From DASRYH01 sp035687245 (GTDB lineage Bacteria; Actinomycetota; Coriobacteriia; Anaerosomatales; PHET01), in NCBI GenBank assembly GCA_035687245.1, contig DASRYH010000013.1, positions 1 to 18,325 of the forward strand: a stretch of 18,325 nucleotides of DNA. The letters are read 5' to 3'. How positions within the stretch are numbered: the first letter of the stretch is position 1; each line of letters opens with the position of its first letter. The notes under the pieces were generated by a model. That model was not told where the DNA came from. It was given only the letters and a program-made list of their open reading frames with translations, and ran no database searches. Positions 13,123 through 18,325 of this stretch are shown in pieces. The translations under genes and the position numbers were made by a program.

Positions 13123-14511
13123 CTACTTCGCTTCGGCAGCCTTCACCGAGCGCGCGGCGAGCACACCGCTCGCGCCCGCCTGTACCAGGCCGCGCGTCAC
13201 ACCGGCACCGTCGCCGATCGCGTAGAGGCCCTTCACGGCCGTCTGCATGTCGCTGCCAACCTCGAGCCGCGACGAGTAGAACTTCACCTCGACGCCGTAC
13301 ATGAGCGTGCTCGGCCCCGCGATTCCGGGGGCCAGCTGGTCGAGCGCTTCAATGAATTCGACGATGTCAGTGAGATGGCGATAGGGCAGCACTGCCGAAA
13401 GGTCGCCGGGCGTGGCGCCCGACAGCGTCGGCTCCGCAAGCCCCTGGCTGATGCGCTCAGGAGTCGAGCGACGACCGTGTTTGAAGTCGCTGTAGCGCTG
13501 CACGAGGATGCCGTCGGCCAGCAGGTTCGCGAGCTTGGCCACCGAGCGGCCGTAGGCGATCGGATCGTTGAACGGCTCGGTGAAGCGCTGGCTCACGAGC
13601 ACCGCGAAGTTGGTGTAGCCAGTCTGCTTCTCGGCCTCGGCGTAGCTGTGGCCATTGACCGTGATGACGTCGCCGTAGCTCTCCGTGGAGACCTCGCCGT
13701 TCGGGTTCATGCAGAACGTGCGAACCGTATCGCCGAAGGTAGGCGTGTGGTAGATGAGCTTGGCCTCGTAGAGCGCGTCTGTCAGCCGGTCCATGACCGG
13801 AGCCGGGCACTCCACGCGCACGCCGATATCGACGGCGTTGTTGGTGAGCGGGATACCCAAGCGCTTGGCCTGCTCGGTGAGCCAGTCCGCGCCCTCGCGG
13901 CCCGGTGCGACAACAACTGAGGCAGCTTCGGCGAACTCGCCGCCCGCGAGCGTGACGCCGGTGACGACGCCGTCTTCCGACTCGATGTTGGCAGCGGCGA
14001 TGTCGGTACGAATCTCGACGCCGCGGCGCTCAAGCTCGACGCGCATGGCGTCGAGGACCTCCGGCGAGCGGTCGGTACCAAGGTGCCGAATCGGCATCGG
14101 GACGAGCTTCATTCCCGCGAGCGTGGCCTCGCGGCACATCTCGTCGGCGGTCGCCTTGTCGGGACCGTGGATCTCGGTGGTGGCGCCGAAGTCGAGCCAG
14201 ATCGAGTCGGAGTACGCGATGAGCTCTTCGAGCTCGGAGCGCTCCATGTACTCGGGCAGCCAGCCGCCGACTTCGGTGGTGAGCGTGAGCTTGCCGTCGG
14301 AGAACGCGCCAGCGCCGCCCCATCCGGTCATGATGTCGCAGACACGGCAGCCGATACACGCCTTCTGCCGCGCGGGGCACTTGCGCTTGGCAATCGTATG
14401 CCCCTTCTCAACCACCAGGATCTTGCGCCCCGGCTCCTTGGAGAGCTCGAGTGCGGTGAAGATCCCAGCGGGTCCTGCTCCAACAATCACAACGTCGTAC
14501 CGAGATGACAC
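13123..14511 (-). CDS. NAD(P)/FAD-dependent dehydrogenase, COG2509 type
   Basis: A 462-residue soluble flavoprotein. It has the FAD-binding VVIVGAGPAGIFTALELSK (7-25), the family signature GGAGAFSDGKLTL (65-77), and the C-terminal FAD motif GLYAIGDGAGVTRGLVQAGA. Before the signature it carries four cysteines, Cys45, Cys52, Cys55 and Cys58 (C-x6-C-x2-C-x2-C), which could bind zinc or an iron-sulfur cluster. The family is conserved, especially in anaerobes, but its substrate is unknown to me. A GTG start with only a weak GAGAAG upstream makes the exact start less certain. The gene converges with the tetR gene and lies 175 nt after dnaB on the same strand. A TTGACA hexamer in that gap has no properly spaced -10. 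Confidence 0.9.
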   Translation of the reverse strand: MSSRYDVVIVGAGPAGIFTALELSKEPGRKILVVEKGHTIAKRKCPARQKACIGCRVCDIMTGWGGAGAFSDGKLTLTTEVGGWLPEYMERSELEELIAYSDSIWLDFGATTEIHGPDKATADEMCREATLAGMKLVPMPIRHLGTDRSPEVLDAMRVELERRGVEIRTDIAAANIESEDGVVTGVTLAGGEFAEAASVVVAPGREGADWLTEQAKRLGIPLTNNAVDIGVRVECPAPVMDRLTDALYEAKLIYHTPTFGDTVRTFCMNPNGEVSTESYGDVITVNGHSYAEAEKQTGYTNFAVLVSQRFTEPFNDPIAYGRSVAKLANLLADGILVQRYSDFKHGRRSTPERISQGLAEPTLSGATPGDLSAVLPYRHLTDIVEFIEALDQLAPGIAGPSTLMYGVEVKFYSSRLEVGSDMQTAVKGLYAIGDGAGVTRGLVQAGASGVLAARSVKAAEAK

Positions 14512-14686
14512 GGCTTCTCACATGGCCTTTCACGTTTCGCCGAAGACTCGACCTACCTTCGGGCACCGCGAAATAGCATACCCAGCGTGTCAAGCGTTTT
14601 GGATGAACGCGAAACATTCGACGATGAACGGCACGATAGCGCCTACAGAAGGTAGCTTGACGATTCCTGTGCCCAGATTGTGACAG

Positions 14687-16054
14687 CTAGACCTTGTTCG
14701 TGAGATCGACGAACTTGGTGAAGCGCTCCATGAAGACGAGCGGAATGGTGTCGAGCGGGCCGTTACGGTGTTTGGCAACGATGATCTCCGCCGTACCCTT
14801 CTGCGGCCGTCCCTCTTCCTCATCGCCACCGGGCATCGTGTTGCGGTCGATGAACATGACGACGTCCGCGTCCTGCTCGATGGCTCCGGACTCACGCAGG
14901 TCCGAGAGCATCGGCTTCTTGCCGGCGCGCTGTTCCACGGCACGAGAGAGCTGGGAGAGCGCGAGCACCGGGACCTTGAGCTCCTTGGCGAGGATCTTCA
15001 GGCCGCGGGAGATCTCCGAGATCTCCACCTGGCGGTTCTCGCTTCGGCGGTTCTGCGGCTGCATGAGCTGCAGGTAGTCGACGATGATGAAGCCCTTCTT
15101 CTTGTCCTTGAGCTGGCGACGCGCTTTCGCGCGCACCTCGAGGATCGAGATAGCAGGCGTGTCATCTACCCAGAAGTCGAGCGCAGCGAGCTTGCCCATG
15201 GCGTTGTGCACCGCGTACCAGTCGCTCTCCTTGAGAAAGCCGGTGCGCACATCCTGCAGGTTGATGCGCGCCTCGGCGCACAGCACACGCTGGACGAGCT
15301 GCTCGGCCGACATCTCGAGCGAGAAGACGGCGACCGCGGTGCCCTCGCGCGCCGCGTTGACGGCCATGTTCAGCGCGAGCGCGGTCTTACCCACCGACGG
15401 GCGGGCCGCCAGAACGATCAGGTCGCCGGGGTGGAAGCCGGCGAGCAGGCGGTCGAGATCCTTGAAGCCCGATGGAACGCCAGTGACGTGCGTCTTGGCT
15501 TCGGCGAGCTGTTCGAGCTGCTCGAAGGAGACCTTGAGCAGGCTGCTCATGTCCTTGAAGTTGCTCGAGACGCGCTTGTTCGTGACGTCGAAGATGAGGC
15601 GCTCAGCCTCGCCTACCACCTCTTCGAGATCGTCGGGAGCGTCGTAGCCCATCGCCACGATCTCGGTGGCATTGTGTATGAGATGGCGCAGCACAGAGGT
15701 GCGGCTGACGATCTCTGCGTAGCGCTCCCAGTTGGCGGTGGTGGGGACAGCGCTCGAAAGTTCGAGCAGGTAGGACTTGCCCCCGATATCGGCGATTGCC
15801 TCCATCGATTCGAGCTTGTCGGCCACCGACAGGTGGTCGATGGGAATCGAGCGTGTGTCGAGCTCGTTCATCGCCTCGTAGATGCGCGCATGGGCGGGCC
15901 GGTAGAAGTCCTCCATGCGCACTTTCGCGAGCGCGCCTTCAACGACCTCTGCCGACAGCAACATGGCTCCTAGCAGGGCTTTTTCGGCTTCAATGTTCTG
16001 CGGCGGGATACGATCCCGCCTCATGGCGGACTCGGGAATCAGCGTGTCGGCCAT
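14687..16054 (-). CDS. dnaB: Replicative DNA helicase DnaB
   Basis: A 455-residue hexameric helicase that unwinds DNA at the replication fork. The N-terminal domain (about 12-115) contains PPQNIEAEKALLGAMLLSAE; a linker to about 190 precedes the RecA-like domain. Walker A is ARPSVGKT (217-224), FSLEMS is at 244-249, Walker B IIVDYLQL is at 323-330, and the arginine-finger region is AKHRNGP with Arg430. No intein or insertion is present. The start at 16054 gives the usual length; GAGGAG lies 12 nt upstream, a rather long gap. An in-frame ATG 10 codons later (16024) is possible, but has no ribosome-binding site. It is separated from rplI by a strong terminator, so it must have its own promoter in 16055-16234, where two DnaA boxes are found. 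Confidence 0.97.
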   Translation of the reverse strand: MADTLIPESAMRRDRIPPQNIEAEKALLGAMLLSAEVVEGALAKVRMEDFYRPAHARIYEAMNELDTRSIPIDHLSVADKLESMEAIADIGGKSYLLELSSAVPTTANWERYAEIVSRTSVLRHLIHNATEIVAMGYDAPDDLEEVVGEAERLIFDVTNKRVSSNFKDMSSLLKVSFEQLEQLAEAKTHVTGVPSGFKDLDRLLAGFHPGDLIVLAARPSVGKTALALNMAVNAAREGTAVAVFSLEMSAEQLVQRVLCAEARINLQDVRTGFLKESDWYAVHNAMGKLAALDFWVDDTPAISILEVRAKARRQLKDKKKGFIIVDYLQLMQPQNRRSENRQVEISEISRGLKILAKELKVPVLALSQLSRAVEQRAGKKPMLSDLRESGAIEQDADVVMFIDRNTMPGGDEEEGRPQKGTAEIIVAKHRNGPLDTIPLVFMERFTKFVDLTNKV

Positions 16055-16197
16055 AGCCGGTTCTAGCTCCTCACTTGCTGTCGCATCGACGTACAACGTA
16101 GAGATAGTAGCGGTGCGCTCTGACGCGGATTTGGCCATAGGCGCATGCACACAGGCCGCAGTGCACATCTTGCCGCCTCTACCTGCGGCGCGAGGAG

Positions 16198-16215
16198 TTA
16201 TCCACACTATCCACG
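16198..16215 (+). promoter_or_regulatory. Tandem DnaA boxes upstream of dnaB
   Basis: TTATCCACA (16198-16206) is a perfect DnaA box. CTATCCACG (16207-16215) follows directly in the same orientation with two mismatches. They lie about 145 nt before the dnaB start and just beyond the rplI terminator, inside a 250-nt non-coding gap. Otherwise the gap holds only that terminator and the unidentified dnaB promoter; a TACTAT hexamer near 16105 is the best -10 candidate. Control of dnaB by the initiator is the simplest reading. Confidence 0.65.
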
Positions 16216-16234
16216 GGTCGACCGGTGCCTTGTG

Positions 16235-16278
16235 GGCAAAGAAACAGCGCCGCCTCGTCATCAGACGAGACGGCGCTG
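16235..16278 (-). terminator. Strong intrinsic terminator after rplI
   Basis: On the minus strand a 15-bp stem (16264-16278 with 16245-16259, one G-U pair) closes a 4-nt TGAT loop and is followed at once by TTTCTTT. It lies 26 nt beyond the rplI stop. This ends the rpsF-ssb-rpsR-rplI transcript and separates it from dnaB. Confidence 0.93.
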
Positions 16279-16304
16279 ATCGCAACCGTGTGAGACGCGC
16301 CAGG

Positions 16305-16913
16305 CTACTCGGCGGCCTCTTCTTCGACAGCCTCGACCTCGGCGGCCTCTTCCTCGACGACAGCCTCTTCGGCTGCGACGGGGAGCTCCTCCTCGACCTC
16401 GACGAACGCGACGCCGTCGGCGGTGACGCCTTCGACCTCAGTGACGATGGTCTCGGGGATGGGCGCACCCTCGGCCACGACCTGGACGGTCACGTGGGCC
16501 TTGAGCTCACGGTAGATCTGGACGTCGACGACGTGCTCGCCAACCTCCTTGATATGACCGTGGGTCTCGATCTTGCGGCGATCGATCTCGACGCCAAGCT
16601 GCTCGCGAATGGCCTCTTCGATCATCGGAGTGGTGACTGAGCCGAACAGGCGGCCCTCCTCACCGACCTTCGCCGAGATGGTAACGGTCTTGCCTTCGAG
16701 CGCAGACGTCTGGCCCTCAGCATCAGAGATTCGCGCAGTCTCGCGCTTCTCGATGTTGTGACGACGCTGCTCAAGCTGCTTCAGGTTGCCCGAGGTGGCC
16801 TCGATGGCGACCTTGCGGGGCAGCAGGTAGTTGACCGCGAAACCGCGGGCGACCTCGATGACGTCGCCCTCGCCACCGCGGCCCTTGAGTTCCTGCAACA
16901 GGATGACCTTCAT
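16305..16913 (-). CDS. rplI: 50S ribosomal protein L9 with acidic C-terminal extension
   Basis: A 202-residue protein. Residues 1-148 are a normal L9: MKVILLQELKGRGGEGDVIEV start, the 23S-binding N-terminal domain with GFAVNYLLPRKVAIEAT, the long connecting helix (about 41-75), and the C-terminal domain with GRLFGSVTTPMI and IETHGHIKEVGEH. Residues 149-202 are extra, and the last 32 contain 15 glutamates and no lysine or arginine. L9 binds near the L1 stalk and helps keep the reading frame. AAGGAG stands 5 nt before the ATG. It follows rpsR by 26 nt and is the last gene before the terminator. Confidence 0.97.
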   Translation of the reverse strand: MKVILLQELKGRGGEGDVIEVARGFAVNYLLPRKVAIEATSGNLKQLEQRRHNIEKRETARISDAEGQTSALEGKTVTISAKVGEEGRLFGSVTTPMIEEAIREQLGVEIDRRKIETHGHIKEVGEHVVDVQIYRELKAHVTVQVVAEGAPIPETIVTEVEGVTADGVAFVEVEEELPVAAEEAVVEEEAAEVEAVEEEAAE

Positions 16914-16939
16914 GGAAACTCCTTCAGGGGCTTTGGGGC

Positions 16940-17200
16940 TTAGCGGCCCTTGCCGCCGATGCGACCACTCACAACGGGCACGGCGTAGGGCAGGAGAGCC
17001 ATCTCGCGGGCACGCTTGATGGCCGTCGACATCTGATGCTGGTGCTGAGCGCAGTTACCGGACACGCGGCGCGGCTTGATCTTGCCGCGATCCGTCATGT
17101 ACTTGCGAAGCATCTGCGAGTCCTTGTAATCGATGAACTCAGTCTTGTCCTTGCAGAACTGGCAGTACTTCCTGCGGGGCTTGCGACCGTAATCGGACAT
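16940..17200 (-). CDS. rpsR: 30S ribosomal protein S18, zinc-ribbon form
   Basis: An 86-residue ribosomal protein that binds 16S rRNA together with S6. The core SQMLRKYMTDRGKIKPRRVSG and the end TAIKRAREMALLPY are diagnostic. Cys13, Cys16, Cys50 and His53 (KYCQFCKD and GNCAQHQ) form a likely zinc site, so this is the C+ type of S18 rather than the zinc-free form. AAGGAGGT lies 9 nt before the ATG. It is third in the rpsF-ssb-rpsR-rplI operon, where S6 and S18 are co-expressed and probably co-regulated. Confidence 0.98.
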   Translation of the reverse strand: MSDYGRKPRRKYCQFCKDKTEFIDYKDSQMLRKYMTDRGKIKPRRVSGNCAQHQHQMSTAIKRAREMALLPYAVPVVSGRIGGKGR

Positions 17201-17217
17201 ATGTACGTGACCTCCTT

Positions 17218-17258
17218 CCGCGTTCTATCGCGGGGGTTGTTTAGCGCCGTCGGGCGCT
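17218..17258 (-). promoter_or_regulatory. Two hairpins in the ssb-rpsR spacer
   Basis: On the minus strand AGCGCC (17253-17258) pairs with GGCGCT (17243-17248) around a CGAC loop just after ssb. CCGCG pairs with CGCGG (17218-17233) directly before the AAGGAGG of rpsR. Neither has a T-run. They could be processing or stabilising elements, and the second may limit access to the rpsR ribosome-binding site. Confidence 0.4.
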
Positions 17259-17266
17259 GGTGGTGT

Positions 17267-17683
17267 CTAGAAGGGGATGTCGTCCTCGAAGTCAGGCTTG
17301 GACGCAGGCGCCGAGCTCGGCGCGGCGTAACCGCCACCGCCACCACCCTCGCCACGGGACGACATGAACTCGATGTCATCGGCGATGATCTCGACCTTGC
17401 TGCGCTTGTCGCCGTCGGGGGTCTCCCAGCTGCTCCAGCGAAGCTTGCCTTCGATCGTCACCTTCGAACCCTTGGACAGGAAGCGCGACAGCGACTCCCC
17501 ACGCGAACCGAAGACGGTCACGTCGAAGAAGTTCGGAACGTCTTCCCACTCGCCCGAGCTCTGGTTCTTGCGGCGGTCGTTGACGGCAACGCCCATCTTG
17601 AGGACGGCCATACCACCTGCGGTCGAACGCAGCTCAGGGTCGCGGGTCAGGTTCCCACTGATGACAACTCGGTTGATGCTCAT
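17267..17683 (-). CDS. ssb: Single-stranded DNA-binding protein
   Basis: A 138-residue protein. The OB fold (1-110) has MSINRVVISGNLTRDPELR, NFFDVTVFGSRGESLSRFL and KGSKVTIEGKLRWSSWE. A glycine-rich linker (about 113-119) and the acidic tip DFEDDIPF follow, the tip recruiting replication and repair proteins. The linker is short, making the protein smaller than many actinobacterial SSBs. The ATG has AAGGTGG 7 nt upstream. It lies between rpsF and rpsR, the common bacterial arrangement, so this is the main replicative SSB. Confidence 0.98.
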   Translation of the reverse strand: MSINRVVISGNLTRDPELRSTAGGMAVLKMGVAVNDRRKNQSSGEWEDVPNFFDVTVFGSRGESLSRFLSKGSKVTIEGKLRWSSWETPDGDKRSKVEIIADDIEFMSSRGEGGGGGGYAAPSSAPASKPDFEDDIPF

Positions 17684-17705
17684 CTCGATACCACCTTCTC
17701 ATGTG

Positions 17706-17735
17706 CACGGAGGCGGGTATCCGACCCGCTCCGTG
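17706..17735 (-). promoter_or_regulatory. Hairpin in the rpsF-ssb spacer
   Basis: CACGGAG plus CGGGT (17724-17735, read on the minus strand) pair with ACCCG plus CTCCGTG (17706-17718), giving a 12-bp stem with one bulged base and a CGGAT loop. It lies 8 nt before the ssb ribosome-binding site. No T-run follows, so a role in RNA processing or partial attenuation is more likely than full termination. Confidence 0.5.
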
Positions 17736-17755
17736 TGTGCCGCTCAACGCGTGGA

Positions 17756-18049
17756 CTAGTCGCGGTCCTCGCGGTTCACGAGCATGTAACGGACAACGGG
17801 GTCAGTGATGTGCAGCACCCGGTCCAGCTCGGCGATGGCGGCCGGCAGAGCGTGGAAATCGATGAGCGCATAGTCGCCCTCGGTGAGCTTGCCAATCTCA
17901 AAAGCAAGCTTGCGCTTGCCCCAGGAATCGACGTTGTCCACGACGCCCCCGTCAGCGGTAATAACACCCTGGAACTTCTCCAGAAGTGCCGCGCGGGTCT
18001 CCTCGTCGAGGGAGGGATCAAGCAGGAGCAACAGTTCGTAAGCCTTCAC
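17756..18049 (-). CDS. rpsF: 30S ribosomal protein S6
   Basis: A 97-residue protein starting KAYELLLLLDPSLDEE after a GTG. It contains the typical VDSWGKRKLAFEIGKLTEGDYALIDF and ends in ITDPVVRYMLVNREDRD, without the acidic tail of some S6 proteins. It pairs with S18 in the small subunit. The GTG at 18049 has a very strong AGGAGGT 6 nt upstream and gives the usual length; an upstream ATG in the same frame (18184) would add unrelated sequence and lie before the promoter. It is first in the operon, 72 nt before ssb. Confidence 0.97.
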   Translation of the reverse strand: MKAYELLLLLDPSLDEETRAALLEKFQGVITADGGVVDNVDSWGKRKLAFEIGKLTEGDYALIDFHALPAAIAELDRVLHITDPVVRYMLVNREDRD

Positions 18050-18071
18050 GTAGTCACCTCCTCTGGGCTTG

Positions 18072-18100
18072 GGGCCCCGGGACTGTGAAGGCAGCGGCCC
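18072..18100 (-). promoter_or_regulatory. Leader hairpin resembling the S6:S18-binding RNA motif
   Basis: In the rpsF leader (minus strand) GGGCC (18096-18100) can pair with GGCCC (18072-18076). Inside it GCTG (18092-18095) pairs with CAGT (18082-18085) around a CCTTCA loop. On the 3' side five bases, CCCGG (18077-18081), are left unpaired and include CCG. The known S6:S18 autoregulatory motif upstream of rpsF is a hairpin with a bulged CCG that mimics the 16S binding site. Position and shape fit; the stem is short and was folded by hand. Confidence 0.5.
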
Positions 18101-18122
18101 GGAGCAGGATGTGAGCCGAGAG

Positions 18123-18151
18123 AGTGTATCACCGGCTGGCGGGTGCTGCAA
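18123..18151 (-). promoter_or_regulatory. Promoter of the rpsF operon
   Basis: Read on the minus strand: -35 TTGCAG (18146-18151), a 17-nt spacer, then -10 TACACT (18123-18128) preceded by TGA, giving an extended -10. Transcription would start near 18116, leaving a leader of about 67 nt that contains the S6:S18-like hairpin and the ribosome-binding site. This is the best-formed promoter in the window. Confidence 0.7.
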
Positions 18152-18325
18152 CATCGTCCCAAGCCGGTCTGACACACCTATCACCCGCGTATTTGCGGGT
18201 GAGTGCTCTACGAGAGATCAGCAGCGCCGAGCCGAAGACAACTGCGGCCAACACCGCTAGCGAAAGCGGCAGATGTCCTGCTGCAAACCGCACTGCCGGA
18301 GCCGCAGCCTTCGTGGCTGCACGGG
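18129..18325 (-). CDS. C-terminal end of an unidentified membrane-anchored protein (partial)
   Basis: An open frame enters from the window edge and ends at TGA (18129-18131). The 64 visible residues have an Ala-rich start, one hydrophobic helix (LPLSLAVLAAVVFGSALLI), then SRRALTRKY and a polar tail. A single helix followed by positive charges suggests an outside domain with a short cytoplasmic end. The frame is the only one of three open across the whole stretch, but the piece is too short to name. Its stop codon lies in the rpsF promoter. An 8-bp hairpin (18181-18202) falls inside it. Confidence 0.5.
   Translation of the reverse strand, partial: RAATKAAAPAVRFAAGHLPLSLAVLAAVVFGSALLISRRALTRKYAGDRCVRPAWDDVAAPASR

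Noticed and set aside
14512..14686. TTGACA hexamer in the gap before the FAD dehydrogenase as a promoter
   Set aside because: No -10 hexamer lies 16-18 nt downstream; the nearest candidate (TATGCT) is only about 7 nt away.
14768..15973. 401-codon plus-strand frame opposite dnaB
   Set aside because: dnaB on the minus strand has all helicase motifs; this frame is the antisense of its codons.
17036..18088. 350-codon plus-strand frame across rpsR, ssb and rpsF
   Set aside because: It runs antisense across three certain genes and their spacers, and contains no domain.
18181..18202. TCACCCGC/GCGGGTGA hairpin as the terminator of the gene upstream of rpsF
   Set aside because: It lies inside the open frame, about 50 nt before its stop codon, and has no T-run on the minus strand.

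Overview
The window is GC-rich, densely coded bacterial chromosome. No insertion sequence, prophage gene, CRISPR array, rRNA or tRNA was recognised. The rpsF-ssb-rpsR-rplI-dnaB order, the lipoprotein and monoderm-style export genes, and the TudS-like desulfidase common in anaerobes suggest an actinobacterium, possibly an anaerobic Coriobacteriia-like lineage. That placement is an inference; no marker gene was compared.

Layout. (1) 1-208, minus strand: the front of a kdp potassium-ATPase operon. It holds a 32-residue membrane peptide translationally coupled to the 29-residue KdpF, then what is probably the first codons of kdpA. (2) 493-2626, plus strand: a compact unit with a TudS/DUF523-like [4Fe-4S] desulfidase, a family-3 solute-binding lipoprotein and an amino-acid-type ABC permease. 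A very stable hairpin lies between the last two genes, and there is no ATPase gene. (3) 2683-3580, minus strand: two adjacent genes of unknown function. (4) 3834-5123, minus strand: purA. (5) 5418-5900, plus strand: a two-helix membrane protein with a bacterial PH domain.

(6) 6020-13053, plus strand: a seven-gene export operon related to the enterobacterial ybhGFSR system. It encodes two HlyD-type adaptors, an ABC ATPase, two ABC-2 permeases, a second ABC ATPase and a TetR regulator. Most junctions overlap. The two ATPases look like a split YbhF, one with a degenerate switch histidine and the other with a degenerate signature. An 8+8 bp palindrome just before the first gene is the obvious candidate operator for the TetR protein. 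(7) 13123-14511, minus strand: an FAD-dependent dehydrogenase of the COG2509 type, convergent with the TetR gene.

(8) 18325-14687, minus strand: the end of a membrane-anchored protein, then rpsF-ssb-rpsR-rplI and dnaB. There is a good promoter before rpsF, a leader hairpin resembling the S6:S18 autoregulatory RNA, structured spacers, a strong intrinsic terminator after rplI, and a perfect DnaA box (plus a near match) between that terminator and dnaB.

The most interesting points are: the desulfidase-transporter unit, whose binding protein lacks both residues that normally hold an alpha-amino acid; the split, asymmetric ATPase pair with its putative auto-operator; the DnaA boxes in front of dnaB; the S6:S18-like leader; and a 50-residue glutamate-rich tail on L9.
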